Part shown: one piece after another, positions 1 through 9,762 of the stretch
How the letters are laid out: the number at the start of each line of letters is the position of its first letter
How positions within the stretch are numbered: position 1 is the stretch's first letter
NCBI RefSeq assembly: GCF_027942865.1
Contig: NC_134523.1
Coordinates: 248,001-312,000 of the forward strand
Direction of reading: 5' to 3'
Length of the DNA: 64,000 nt
From: Odontesthes bonariensis
Taxonomy: Eukaryota > Chordata > Actinopteri > Atheriniformes > Atherinopsidae
The notes under the pieces: generated by a model
What the model saw: only the letters and a program-made list of their open reading frames with translations
The model's database searches: none
What the model was told of the DNA's origin: nothing
Program-made: the position numbers and the translations under genes

Positions 1-35
1 TTTACTGACAGTTACTTATATCTTTGTGTTTTCAC

Positions 36-637
36 CAGAGATGCGCGGTTGGCGGTTGAATCCGCGGAGCCCGCGGATTAACCGCGGATTGGGCGGATGA
101 CACGCCGAAAAATCGTATTTTAATTAAATTCGGGCGGGTTGCGGTTGAAGCACTGAAAAAAACAAACAAAAAAACCCACATAATTTTCCAAAGGTAACGA
201 ACGAAAACACACATTACAAACAGTATGACAAAGATCAAAGATGGCAGCGGCAGCAAAGTTAGTGCGAGAGAGGCTTAAGACGGGTGATCTTAAAACGAAA
301 CCTAAAGAAGGTGCTAAAAGTGCCGTTTGGGAAAAATTCCACGAGGTGATCAATTCGGATGACACCAGTATGTGATTTGCAAAACTTGTGAATGCGTATA
401 TGTTATCCACTACATAGTAGTAGGCGGACTTATTGGCAAGATATAATGAACTATGCTGTTTGAAAAAGCCGATACAAATAGCCAAGGCACCTTCAATAGA
501 CCTACACCTATCAGCGGATGGCGGGCGGGTTCGGTTTTGAAAATCGGTGAAAAAATGTTTGTGCAAATGGATAGCGGGCGGATATATATTTTTTGCAGCG
601 GTTGCGGATGGGAAAAGACGTCATCCGCGCATCTCTA
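36..637 (+). mobile_element. Non-autonomous hAT element with 8-bp target duplication
   Basis: Ends are inverted repeats: AGAGATGCGCGG at 37-48 and its complement at 625-636. The element is flanked by an exact 8-bp direct repeat GTTTTCAC (28-35 and 638-645), the target-site length of the hAT superfamily. The 602-bp body is far too short for a complete transposase but keeps a transposase-derived stretch (next entry). The ends are rich in CCGCGG-type subterminal repeats. Confidence 0.85.
241..408 (+). pseudogene. BED zinc-finger remnant of a hAT transposase
   Basis: From ATG 241 an open stretch reads as a basic N-terminus followed by a conserved Trp-x2-Phe segment, stops at a TGA near 373, and continues in the next frame with a Cys-x2-Cys pair (ICKTCEC), as in the start of a BED-type zinc finger. 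The downstream His-x(3-5)-His half and the DDE/dimerisation domains are absent. It is therefore a broken first-exon relic captured in a non-autonomous element. Assignment to the BED family rests on motif spacing only. Confidence 0.55.
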
Positions 638-645
638 GTTTTCAC

Positions 646-1093
646 TTTATTAAGATCAGATTCTGCAGGTAAAATTGCAATAATAAGGTGACTTGACTTT
701 GACTTGACCAAGAAAATATTACTTGGGACTTAAAAGCTAAGACTTGGGACTTGCACATGTGTGACTTGGTCCCATCTCTGGAGGTGGCGACAGGCGTGGC
801 TCCCAGTCATCCATCCCCCGTATTGTTTTAATATTGTTGTTTTTGCATTTTATGCCTTGTATTTTGTGTTGTACAGCACTTTGTTTCAGCCACGGCTGTG
901 TTAAAAGGATTTCTAAATAAAGTTGAGTTGAGTAACCAGCTGTAGACGGCAGCTAAAACGTGCTTCCTTCATCTCTTTCCTGCATAACTCCCTGATTTCT
1001 TTGTTCTCTTTCACGGTGATTCTCACTGGGCTTCAGGAATGTGGTCAGAAAATGACAGAAGAAGAGGTACAGTAAATGTTCATGTAGATGTGC
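646..1093. repeat. Dispersed repeat debris, probable LINE 3' tail
   Basis: About 690-775 is a run of degenerate GACTTG/GGGACTT words known as a teleost interspersed repeat. About 790-935 resembles a LINE 3' tail (TTGTACAGCACTTTG, then ...AAATAAAGTTGAGTTGAG). The rest to about 1093 shows no coding feature; it presumably belongs to an oscp1 intron. Confidence 0.4.
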
Positions 1094-1130
1094 TGTGATG
1101 TAGTACTTTTCTCTCAAGTACTACATCACA
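1094..1130. repeat. Perfect 15-bp inverted repeat (hairpin, 7-nt loop)
   Basis: TGTGATGTAGTACTT (1094-1108) pairs exactly with 1116-1130 across a 7-nt pyrimidine loop. It lies upstream of the first visible oscp1 exon, outside any element I can delimit. Confidence 0.8.
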
Positions 1131-1536
1131 AACATGGTTACCATGGAAAAATCTGCAGATATTCACTTTAAAGCTGCTCAGAATTAATCAGTATCTGCCC
1201 AAAAAAAAGTATTAATTTATTAATTTACTGAATGCTATTTTACAGACAGGAATCTGAGCTAAATTAGCTAGCTAATCACCAAGCTAAAGCTAGAACCAAG
1301 TAAGCATTCTGAGATTATTCTGTATTCTGCATGACTTCATCAGTAAAAAAAACATTTTTATATGTTTATAAAACATAAACATGTCTTAGAGTGGTCCCAT
1401 ATCCAACAACTGTAGGGGGAGCCAAAGAGCAAAAGATTCTCTGGTGTAACTTCAGGTGTAAATCACCTCCTGAAACCCAATCTCCAGGTAAATTCAACCA
1501 AAATTCTGTTTTTTTCGCCCTTTTTCAAACACTCAG

Positions 1537-4500
1537 TGATGAACGACATCGTTGGGACCATGTTTGGTAAAGCGTTCATGGATGAACTTCTCAAACCTCA
1601 GCAGCTGTATTCTCACAGGACAATGAAAACAGTGCTAACGCGGCTAGCACACACATCCATCATGAGGCTGAACCCGGCCAGCATGGAGCGGGTAACCTTC
1701 TTCACTCTTTCCTCCAACGAGATTAGACTTTACTGAGTGACAAGTTGGGACTGGATTTTTATTTAAATCCCTGAAAAACGTTCTGGGAAAGATGGTCAAA
1801 AGTAAATAGTTTGACATGTTTTTTTTTCTTTTTTCCTCCTGTAGCTTTATGAGCTGATGGTCATGGCTTTCAAATACCAAGTTTTCCTCTGTCCACGTCC
1901 AAAAGACCTGCTGCTGATCTCATATACTCACATAGACACCATCAGAGAATTTGTGAAAGACACTCCTGTGATCGTGAACCAGGTGGATGAGACTCACAGG
2001 AAGATTATCGAGGTACAACTCTGATATAAGAATGAATCATTTATAGGGCTGGGCGAGTTAACTCGTTATTATCGCAGTAACTTGTTGATTATTTAACGCC
2101 GATAAATATTTTAATCGCACATTAACGCAGGTTTTATTATTGTAAAAGTGTGTTGCTGTCTGTTGCGGAATCGGAAAAGAAAGACCGTTACAGGTGCTCC
2201 TCGGTCTCTGGCTGTGTTCGAAACCGCATACTACATACTTCCATACTAAATACTCATCGATCAGACGGTATGCAGAGCGTTTATCCACAATGCATTTCGC
2301 TCCTGCCCGAGCCGAAATCAGCCGGCCTGAAGCTGATTTCCCTTAAGCTCTAAACTCTGTAAACTTTAGCAACATTTGAAACATTTTCAGGTGAGAAAGT
2401 AGTCGTTTAGATCCCCAACGTGTTGAAAACCTGACAAAATACCGGCTGTTTACAATTTTGTTCCCACGAATTCGGCGCTACTAAAGCTAGCCGCAGTGAG
2501 CAACGCACTTCCTGTTATTTTCACAAAATAAAATACTTGTTGCCTTTTATCATAGGGAAAGCCATTACCATACAATTGGTGCTTTTGTTTTGAAAACAGG
2601 AAGTGAACCTACCCTCGTTGTAGCTAGCTTGAAACTGCCGTTTTGACAGGAAATGACGATCGGCGACGTCACGTTACGTTGCATCTTGGGTAGTTTGAGT
2701 ATCAGTAGTAACCTCATGATGCATACCCAACATTTAGGAGAATCTAGTATGCATCCGGGAACTTCTCGCTTACTCAAACTCGCTTACTAACTCAAGAAGT
2801 TAGTAGGAGAAGTAGGAGAAGTATGCGGTTTCAAACACAGCCTCTGTGTGAAGCTCACGGAGCTAACCGGCGCTACTTCCTGTTTTACTTGTTTCAACAT
2901 AAAAGCACGTATTTCAAAATACATTTTTTTAAAAACTCCTGCATTTACAGCCAAGTTGAATTGTCTTCTCAGCGTAGTAGTTCCAGTCTAAAATATCACT
3001 TAAAGGCAAAACACACAACTGATAGCAGCAAGTCATTCAAGGAAACAGACAGTGGAGCGAGGCTTCTACATAAAAACTACAGAAAGATGCTGATGTTAAA
3101 AGTGTGTTTGCACAACAAATGTTATGGCACTTTCATTCATATGGCAGCACATTTAAAATAAAACTAAATGCTAAAGGCTATACGCTACTTTTGGATTCAT
3201 TTTTGGATTCTGCGTACAAATGAGATTAATCGTGATTAATCAGGGAAATCATGTGATTAATTGGATTAAACATTTTAATCGTTGCCCAGCCCTAATAATT
3301 TTCCAGGTAATGCTTCAACTAGCTAAAATGTTCAGCTGTCAGATGTATAACTGAAGATGCAGTCGGTCACTTTCATCACCTGAAACCAGTTTTAACTCTT
3401 TCCAGGTTTACTCATCTTTATCGGATGGAGAGTTCCAACTTCTCAGACAAACTTTGCTCATCTTTTTTCAAGACATGCACATCCGAGTGAGTCCTCTTCA
3501 CAAGTTTGACAACAGCAGAATATTCTGAACGCAGTGAATAATCCTCTCTGCCTCGTTACAGGTGTCGCTTTTCCTAAAGAATCAAATCCAGAATCCGAAC
3601 GGACGTTTTGTCCTGACCACCTCGGGCCCGGTGCCTCATGGGACAGACGTTCCAGGACTGATCAGGTACGAAGGTGACGAGAACCTTTACAACAATGACA
3701 AACCACGACAGAGAAACATAGCATTACATCCAGAGCCCAAATTCATGTAGATCAGTTGTGATCCACTTTCTGGGATCCTCAGACCTCCCCAACCACCTCT
3801 TCCAGCTTTTCAGGGGGGGGACACAGAATTGTTCCCAAGCCTATCGATAAACATGGCGTTTCCTGGGGCTTCCACCAAGGCCTCCTTGGTAGGACATGTC
3901 TGAAACACCTCACCTGGGCTGCATCCGGAAGGATCTGAGCAGATGGATCAGGGGTTCAGTTAGTTAATCGTCTGTGTGCAGGACCTTTGACGCTCGGGGC
4001 AGGGAGGCGAGTCGGAGGGAGTTCCCCACCGGAGGAAGCTACAGCAGCCCCGTCAGAGAGGGATCGTTTGAGCTACGAGGAGGCCGAGTCCTCCGGCTGG
4101 GCGTGAACATGTCGGTACCCTGTTGTTCTTAAACCCTAAAAGGTTAAAGGTTGATCCGCCTCTGTGTGACACTGTTTCAATGTTTTATAAAGATACACCG
4201 CGGACCATCCGGAGGAGACGCACACGTCAAAGTCGCCTTGTGTCAAGGTAACAGAGAAATGTAACATAATATATTACAGAGATAATATAGGATGTTATTT
4301 AAAAGACATTAAACAGAAGTATCTAAACATAAAATATTAGGGCTGGGCAACGATTAAAATGTTTAATCTAATTATTCACATGATTTCCCTGATTAATCAC
4401 GATTAATCGCATTTGTACGCAGAATCCAAAAATGAATCCAAAAGTAGCGTATAGCTTTTAGCATTTAGCTTTATTTTAAATGTGCTGCCATATGAATGAA

Positions 4501-7500
4501 AGTGCCATAACATTTGTTGTGCAAACACACTTTTAACATCAGCATCTTTCTGTAGTTTTTATGTAGAAGCCTCGCTCCACTGTCTGTTTCCTTGAATGAC
4601 TTGCTGCTATCAGTTGTGTGTTTTGCCTTTAAGTGATATTTTAGACTGGAACTACTACGCTGAGAAGACAATTCAACTTGGCAGTGTTTACAGATGACTT
4701 TGGTTCTGTCGACTCCGCCGTCTGGAAGAACTTTAACATGAAAATGGCCGAGTAAAAGTTCCGTACCCTTCTCCATGTTTGGTGGATCCGCCGATTACTT
4801 TCTTTTCCTGTTCCACAGCAGACAGCAGCAGACTTTTACAAAATAAAAGCCTGTGAGCAGCAGACTTTTACAAAATAAAAGCCTGTGAGCAACAGACTTT
4901 TACAGAATAAAAGCCAGTGAGCAACAGACTTTTACAAAATAAAAGCCTGTGAGCAACAGACTTTTACAGAATAAAAGCCAGTGAGCAACAGACTTTTATA
5001 AAATAAAAGCCTGTACTCTTCACCCTGCTGTAAAAGTCAGCAGGGTGAAGAGCAGTGGGCCCAGCACGCAGCCTTGAGGGGCTCCTGTGCTCATTGTGAT
5101 GCTGCTTGAGATGTTGTTGCCAACACGTACTACTCTCACTGAGGAAGTCCAATAGCCAGTTGCAGAGTGAAGTACTCAGTCCTAGTTTGTCGAGTTTGCA
5201 GATGAGTTGTTGCGGTATTATTGTGTTGAATGCAGAACTGAAGCCTATGAACAGCATTCCCACATATGTGTCTTTATTGTCCAGATGGGTGAGGGCTGGG
5301 TGGAGGGCAGAGCAGATCGCATCCTCTGTAGATCGTTTGGCTCGGTATACAAACTGGAAGGGGTCCAGGGTGGAGGGGAGGATGGATTTGATATGAGACA
5401 TGACAAGGCGTTCGAAGCACTGGAGCTGTTGCCTTGCAGGTGTTGATAGCGGCGACAAGGGATGGGAATTGATAAAAAAAAAATTTTTAATTTTTTTTAT
5501 GCCTTTATTATATAGTACAGTGAAGAGAGACAGGAAGCAAGGGGCAGAGAGAGGGGGAACAACACGCAGCAAATGGCCGTCCGATGCGGGACTCGAACCG
5601 GGGCCAGCTGCACGAGGACTATAGCCTCTGTACATGGGGCGTCTGCTGTACCCACTACGCCACAGACCGCCCTGGAATTGATAAGATTTTTACGATTCCA
5701 ATTCCATTTTCGATTCTGCTTAACGATTCGGTTCTTTATCGGTTCCCTTAACGATTCTCATTTGGAGAAAAAGGACAACAAACCGGTCGATTAGCATCAA
5801 CTTTGTTTAGTTTAGAAGTAACACGAGTCGTGACCTTACAAACCCAACAACGGTGAGGTCCACATTGGTCTATCCTGGCCTGGGTAATTTAACTCTTCCT
5901 GCTCTGGTGAAAGGAGAAGCTGGAGGTAGAGGTGAACTGGGGGTAGTACCACCAGCCTCTGGCTCTGAGCCAGTCAGGCTCTGTCTCTCATGATTTCATC
6001 TAAATGTAATGCCTGAGAAGGCATTCATTTAACCTTAACCGTTACTAACAGCAGCTTTTACAATCAGGCAAATGGCGCTAACATGATAGGCAGTGTTAGT
6101 TAGTTAGTTAGTTACCTGCAGTGTTTGCCGAGGACATGCTAACGTTGCTAACGTTGCTGGGTTCAGATTCACAGACGTTAATCATTCATTCATAGTTATT
6201 GCATGTTGGTAGTATTTCCTCCCTTTGGTGAAATATTCACTTTGCAAGTTGCCCTGTTGTCGTCTTTTTTAGGGATGTGGAACCAAACTTTCGAGCGTTT
6301 GTACCGCTTTGGCGCCATGTTTACTGTTGACTGCTGGCTGCGCTGGACTCGCCACGCAACGTTGCGCGGTGACGTCATTCACGCCCACTGGAATCGATAA
6401 GGGAATCGTTTGCAAAATCGCCAAAACGATTCCAAGGAATTGAAACACTGGGAACCGGTTCTCAACAAGAACCGGTTCTCTATTCCCATCCCTAGCGGCG
6501 AGTGTCCTCTTCACGTTGGCAGCAGTGATTAATTTATGGATTACAGGGGTGACATCATCAACCTTGGTTAAACAGGTGTAACTGGGACGCACTTTCCTTT
6601 GTGTACCCCTCCCCCCGTCCTTCTGCAGCCCGACGACACCCCCAATCTGCTGGCCAAGGAGGAGCTCAACCTGCTGGCTCGTCTGATGGGCAGCATGGAG
6701 GCTGAGAAGGCGTGCGGGGGGGAAGTCGGCTTCCGGATCAACCTGTTCGACACGGACCAGGAGGAGCAGGCGGCGTGGGTGCTTTTCTTTTCTGTTACTC
6801 ATTCTCTACAGATAAATCAGCATTAATACACACACAGGTGTTTTGTGTTGTGGAACAGGGGAGCTGCAGGTGGGGCTCAGGAGTCTGAAGTGATCAACAT
6901 TCAAGCTATGCAGGTAGGAGCACGCACGTTCGCCTGTGTTCATCACCACAACATCCGCTGTTGATGGCGTTAATCCTCACGCTTGGAGATGTTGGCTGTG
7001 TTCGAAATCGCATACTTCTCCCACTACTCCTACTAACTTTTACTTTTTTAAGTCCCCGGATGCAAATTAGATTCTCCGAAATGTTGGGTATGCATCATGA
7101 GGTTACTACTCATACTCAAACTACCCAAGATGCAACGTAACGTGACGTCGCCGATCGTCATTTCCTGTCAAAACGGCAGTTTCAAGCTAGCTACAACGAG
7201 GGTAGGTTCACTTCCTGTTTTCAAAACAAAAGCACCAATTGTATGGTAATGGCTTTCCCTATGATAAAAGGCAACGGGTATTTTATTTTGTGAAAATAAC
7301 AGGAAGTGCGTTAGCTCACTGCAGCTAGCTTTAGTAGCGCCGAATTCGTGGGAACAAAATGGTAAATAGCCGGTATTTTGTCAGGTTTTCAACACGTTGG
7401 GGATCTAAACGACTACTTTCTCACCTGAAAATGTTTCAAATGTTGCTAAAGTTGACAGAGTTTAGAGCTTAAGAGAAATCAGCTTCAGGCCGGCTGATTT

Positions 7501-8568
7501 CAGCTCGGGCAGGAGCGAAATGCATTGTGGGTAAACGCAGCGGCGTCGAACAGGAGCAGAAAGCCAGACTGATTCACAGGGTCCAGCCTACAGGGGGGCC
7601 CTCCCAAGGGAAATTTTCTTCTTCTTCTTTCGTTTTTTAAAAATCCTTTTTAGAATAATGTCAATATATGTTGGTAATTTATTAAAGTCCAATGTTCTTT
7701 GGAAATACATCTGTCGAAATGTATATCCCAGCCTGCAAATAGGCTATAATCTATATCAGACACCCCCATTATCAGTGCGCATTGGTTTAGTCCGCCCTCT
7801 GGCGGACTTTTGATTGTACATGCGCAATAAATTTCACTCACTTCATTATTAGGCATTAAACGCAGCAGCCGGCACATGAAAGATGTCATCCAAAAAGAAA
7901 AATCAGGCTTTCAGAAAAGAAAAGAAAGGCAAGAGAGACCGAGGAAACAAAATGAAGGAAAGCAACTGCTGACTGATTTCTTTCCCAAGAAAGGTGAGCC
8001 CAAATGTCAAAATTACAGCCTACAGTAACTCATTGTCCCATTCCGTTGCATACCACTGTGATAGCAGTCAAAGTCAAATAATTAAAAAATAATCTCTCAT
8101 TTTGTTGGCTACCACATAATTCTGATATAGAAGCCATATTTGTCTTAAATGTATTTATTTTCATAATAACTATTAGCCTATACAAGTGTCCCAAAAGGCT
8201 AACATAGGGTCGATGTTGGTTCAAATATGCATGGTAGTGGTTGTTCCTGGGGCCCCAAATTTGGTGCTACGCCCCTGGGTAAACGCTCTGATCGATGAGT
8301 ATCCAGTATGTAGTATGGAAGTATGGAAGTATGTAGTAGGCGGTTTCGAACACAGCCGTTGTCTCTGCATTCCACTCCTGAACCTGTGACACGTCGACAT
8401 GTTTGTTTGTTCCAGGACGAACAGGCAGCCAATGAGCTGGCTCGGATCGCTGGACAGTTTGCAGAAGAAGAAGAGAAGCCTGAAAATCACAGCAGCAGTA
8501 AAGGAGACGACCTCCTGGCCATGATGGACGACCTCCGACGGGAGTCTGTGGAAACATCCGCAGATTAA
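1537..8568 (+). CDS. oscp1: Organic solute carrier partner 1, exons 2 to last (5' exon off window)
   Basis: Nine exons read in one continuous frame: 1537-1691, 1845-2012, 3406-3486, 3562-3665, 3982-4110, 4193-4247, 6629-6774, 6859-6913, 8416-8568 (TAA 8566). They give about 348 residues; the vertebrate protein is about 380, and the missing N-terminal exon (the segment before NDIVGTMF) is not found down to base 1. Recognisable blocks are [75 protein letters not shown] and the C-terminal [17 protein letters not shown]1 (NOR1) is a cytosolic/cilia-associated protein reported to promote organic-solute uptake; no enzymatic motif is seen. Most sites are GT-AG; exon 3982-4110 uses the weak donor GTCGGT and exon 6629-6774 GTGGGT, chosen because neighbouring GTs break the frame. 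Four of its introns hold nothing notable; two (2013-3405, 4248-6628) and the last (6914-8415) are filled with transposons. Confidence 0.93.
2044..3293 (+). mobile_element. hAT-type element carrying a BED-finger relic, interrupted by a MITE
   Basis: Terminal sequences TAGGGCTGGGC (2044-2054) and GCCCAGCCCTA (3283-3293) are exact inverted repeats. Near the right end, 2950-3160 encodes the second half of a BED finger (H-x4-H in YHLKAKH) and a basic tail, nearly identical to the minus-strand copy at 4471-4776; the Cys-x2-Cys half is lost. No convincing 8-bp target repeat is visible, so the superfamily call rests on the transposase relic. A MITE (2210-2842) splits it. Confidence 0.6.
2210..2842 (+). 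mobile_element. MITE family 'GGCTGTGTTCGAAAC', copy 1 (unexpanded)
   Basis: 633 bp. Ends GGCTGTGTTCGAAACCGCAT and GTATGCGGTTTCAAACACAG...CC are inverted repeats; flanked by a 3-bp duplication TCT (2207-2209, 2843-2845), as for PIF/Harbinger-type insertions. Just inside the left end lies a short seed of TACTACA-like heptamers (about 2227-2255) followed by CATCGATCAGAC. This seed is the part that has become a long array in the copy at 53889. No transposase is encoded. Confidence 0.8.
4471..4776 (-). pseudogene. BED-type zinc finger exon of hAT transposase
   Basis: 101-codon open frame from ATG at 4776. Residues about 30-55 carry a full BED/C2H2-like finger: CKHC, then about 20 residues, then HLKAKH (H-x4-H). 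This is the N-terminal DNA-binding module of BED-containing hAT transposases (ZBED relatives). The catalytic RNase H-like domain and hATC dimerisation region are absent, so it cannot be a complete transposase. The frame closes at 4471 inside the terminal region of the element. Confidence 0.65.
4819..5014. repeat. Six tandem copies of a 32-bp unit
   Basis: Unit starts CAGACTTTTACAAAATAAAA and continues GCCTGTGAGCAA; six copies with AAAAT/AGAAT and CCTGTG/CCAGTG variants. The single-copy version lies in the homologous hAT element at about 2130-2160, so the array arose inside the transposon. Confidence 0.85.
5016..5052. repeat. Perfect 15-bp hairpin at hAT/LINE junction
   Basis: CTCTTCACCCTGCTG (5016-5030) pairs with 5038-5052; the 7-nt loop TAAAAGT is part of the preceding 32-bp repeat in inverted sense. 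Suggests a fold-back event at the junction. Confidence 0.75.
5456..6493. mobile_element. Non-autonomous hAT-type element, 8-bp target duplication
   Basis: Ends CAAGGGATGGGAATTGATAA and ...TATTCCCATCCCT are inverted (AGGGATGGGAAT core). Flanked by the exact 8-bp repeat AGCGGCGA (5448-5455, 6494-6501). Subterminal regions consist of GATTCC/GAATCG/ACCGGTTC words. No transposase frame seen. A SINE is inserted 20 bp from its left end. Confidence 0.85.
5476..5673 (-). mobile_element. tRNA-derived SINE
   Basis: Minus strand begins GCGGTCTGTGGCGTAGTGGG (A box) and has GGTTCGAGTCCCGC (B box), then a TTTGCTGCGTG / CCCCTTGCTTCCTGTCTC body and ends ATAAAGGCAT plus A/T-rich tail. Flanked by the 11-bp target repeat GGAATTGATAA (5465-5475, 5674-5684). 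It is a retroposed Pol III unit, not a functional tRNA gene. Confidence 0.85.
7538..8277 (+). mobile_element. hAT element nested in MITE copy 2
   Basis: Ends CAGCGGCGTCG and (complement) CAGGGGCGTAG; exact 8-bp target repeat GGTAAACG (7530-7537, 8278-8285). 740 bp; contains a transposase first exon (7876-7993) but no catalytic domain, so it is an internally deleted derivative. Confidence 0.85.
7876..7993 (+). pseudogene. First exon of a ZMYM/TTF-type hAT transposase
   Basis: ATG 7876 opens 39 codons ending phase 1 at a good donor GTGAGC (7994). The peptide is very basic and ends in LLTDFFPKK, the typical N-terminal signature (…KRK…, then L-T-D/S-F-F) of the hAT transposases with TTF zinc fingers and ZMYM-like relatives. 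Nothing downstream in the element continues it, so it is an orphan exon. Too short for length-filtered gene finding. Confidence 0.5.
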
Positions 8569-8700
8569 AATAATCACATTATGTCTTCGTTAACCCTCAC
8601 TGAGAGTGTTTAATCTGAAACAGGAAGTGTTTATTGACCTGTAAAGATAAAAACTGTAAACTTAAATATAAAGCTTGCTGTCAGTGTCTGAGTCGCCAAC

Positions 8701-8706
8701 AATAAA
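8701..8706 (+). terminator. oscp1 polyadenylation signal
   Basis: AATAAA 133 bp after the oscp1 stop codon, the first canonical hexamer downstream. Confidence 0.7.
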
Positions 8707-9137
8707 GAACACCTTCTATATCTGAGAGTTATTATCATATCTGTCCTGATCCAGCCTAATTTCTTTCAGACTTTCCTGTAAAATGTGATTTTAATCTTCA
8801 TTCTTAGATTTAAGGTAAACACAAGAAATATAGATCAGTGAGCAGTGCTGACCAACATGTCATTGGGGTCATCAGGTGGGAACCTTCTTTGATCAGTGTT
8901 TCATCTAGTTGGGCCCCCGACACCTCCAGGAGGCTAGAGAGTGACCACTGGCGTCCCAGAGTCACTCCCCTAATGCCAGCCAACATTAATGCCATAATGC
9001 CACAACAACCATCTTTTCTTTAAATAACCAAAAGCTACCCCAGCCTCTCACCAACTGCACACCAGTCACAGCGGGGTGGGGATGCAAACCCCGGTTCGGG
9101 TAGAGGGTGGAAATAGAAGAGGTAAAGATAAGTAGGA
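8707..9137. other. Intergenic, no feature recognised
   Basis: Between the oscp1 poly(A) signal and the LINE fragment. No convincing gene, RNA or delimited element; 9060-9137 may be degenerate LINE sequence. Confidence 0.4.
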
Positions 9138-9762
9138 ATGGGATGCAAAATCTATTCGGGGGTACTGGAGAGGAGGATCCGCTGGATAGTCGAATCTCGG
9201 ATTCAGGAGGTGCAGTGTGGTTTTTGTCCTGGCCGTGGAACAGTGGACCAGCTCTTCACCCTCCGCAGGATCCTGGAGGGTGCATGGGAGTTCGCCCAAC
9301 CGGTCTACATGTGTTTTGTGGACTTGCAGAAGGCGTTCGACCGTGTCCCTCGGGGACTCTTGTGGGGGGTGCTCCGGGAGTATGGAGTGCCGGACTCCTT
9401 GATATGGGCTGTTCGGTCTCTGTATGACCGGTGTCAGAGTTTGGTCCGCATTGCCAGCAGTAAGACGGACATGTTTCCTGTGAGGGTTGGACTCCGTCAG
9501 GGCTGCCCTTTGTCACCGATTCTGTTCATAACTTTTACGGACAGAATTTCTAGGTGCAGCCAGGGCGTTGAGGGGGTCCGGTTTGGCGACCTCAGAATCG
9601 GGTCTCTGCTTCTTGCAGACGATTTGGTTCTGTTGGCGTCGTCAGGCCGTGACCTTCAGCTCTCACTGGAGCGGTTCGCAGCCGAGTGTGAAGCGGCTGG
9701 GATGAGAATCAGCACCTCCAAATCTGAGACCATGGTCCTCAGCCGGAAAAGGGTGGAATGGT
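9138..9762 (+). pseudogene. Non-LTR retrotransposon reverse transcriptase fragment
   Basis: About 208 codons of RT fingers/palm: QCGFCPGRGTVDQLFTLRR, then VYMCFVDLQKAFDRVPRG (motif A), GLRQGCPLSPILF (motif B), SLLLADDLVLLASS (motif C, LADD instead of the usual FADD/YADD but both Asp kept) and ISTSKSETMVL. The endonuclease domain and true N-terminus are absent. The frame runs into the 25-bp minisatellite; the sequence after it (11206-11230, ACGCCTCCCTGGTGAGGTG) matches what I know of the 3' coding region of such teleost LINEs, so the repeat is an internal expansion. Confidence 0.8.

Larger units (their letters stand above)
4338..5014 (-). mobile_element. hAT-type element copy 2 (BED finger), far end tandemly repeated
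   Basis: Begins TAGGGCTGGGC (4338-4348), matching the end of the copy at 2044-3293 but in reverse orientation. The minus strand carries the BED-finger first exon (4471-4776). The distal part matches the copy-1 segment around 2130-2190 (poly-T/TGTAAAAGT then GCTGCTGTCTG), and there a 32-bp segment has been repeated six times. The outer terminal repeat on that side is missing, replaced by LINE sequence. Confidence 0.6.
5015..6600 (-). mobile_element. LINE reverse-transcriptase fragment, split by a hAT-type element
   Basis: Minus strand of 5015-5455 plus 6502-about 6600 reads as a non-LTR RT segment: ...[15 protein letters not shown]..., then [48 protein letters not shown]. This pattern is that of the L2/CR1/Rex1-type group. 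The motif A aspartate is replaced ([10 protein letters not shown] instead of FIDF), and the frame is broken, so it is dead. Both parts become contiguous if the insertion at 5456-6493 and one target repeat are removed. Lies in the oscp1 intron immediately upstream of exon 6629. Confidence 0.75.
7004..8357 (-). mobile_element. MITE family 'GGCTGTGTTCGAAAC', copy 2, interrupted by a hAT element
   Basis: Inverted relative to copy 1: heptamer seed (GTATGTAGTATGGAAG...) lies at the right end, 8304-8340. Flanked by 3-bp duplication GTT (7001-7003, 8358-8360). Without the nested hAT it is about 606 bp, close to copy 1 (633 bp) and collinear with it. Lies in the last oscp1 intron. Confidence 0.8.

Noticed and set aside
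1020-1072. Possible oscp1 exon TTCAG/GAATGTGG...GAAGAGG/TAC
   Set aside because: Splice-like ends but the encoded residues do not match the OSCP1 N-terminus and the phase does not join exon 1537.
5476-5673. tRNA-like A and B boxes
   Set aside because: Part of a SINE with target repeats and A/T tail, not a tRNA gene; same for 28552-28764.
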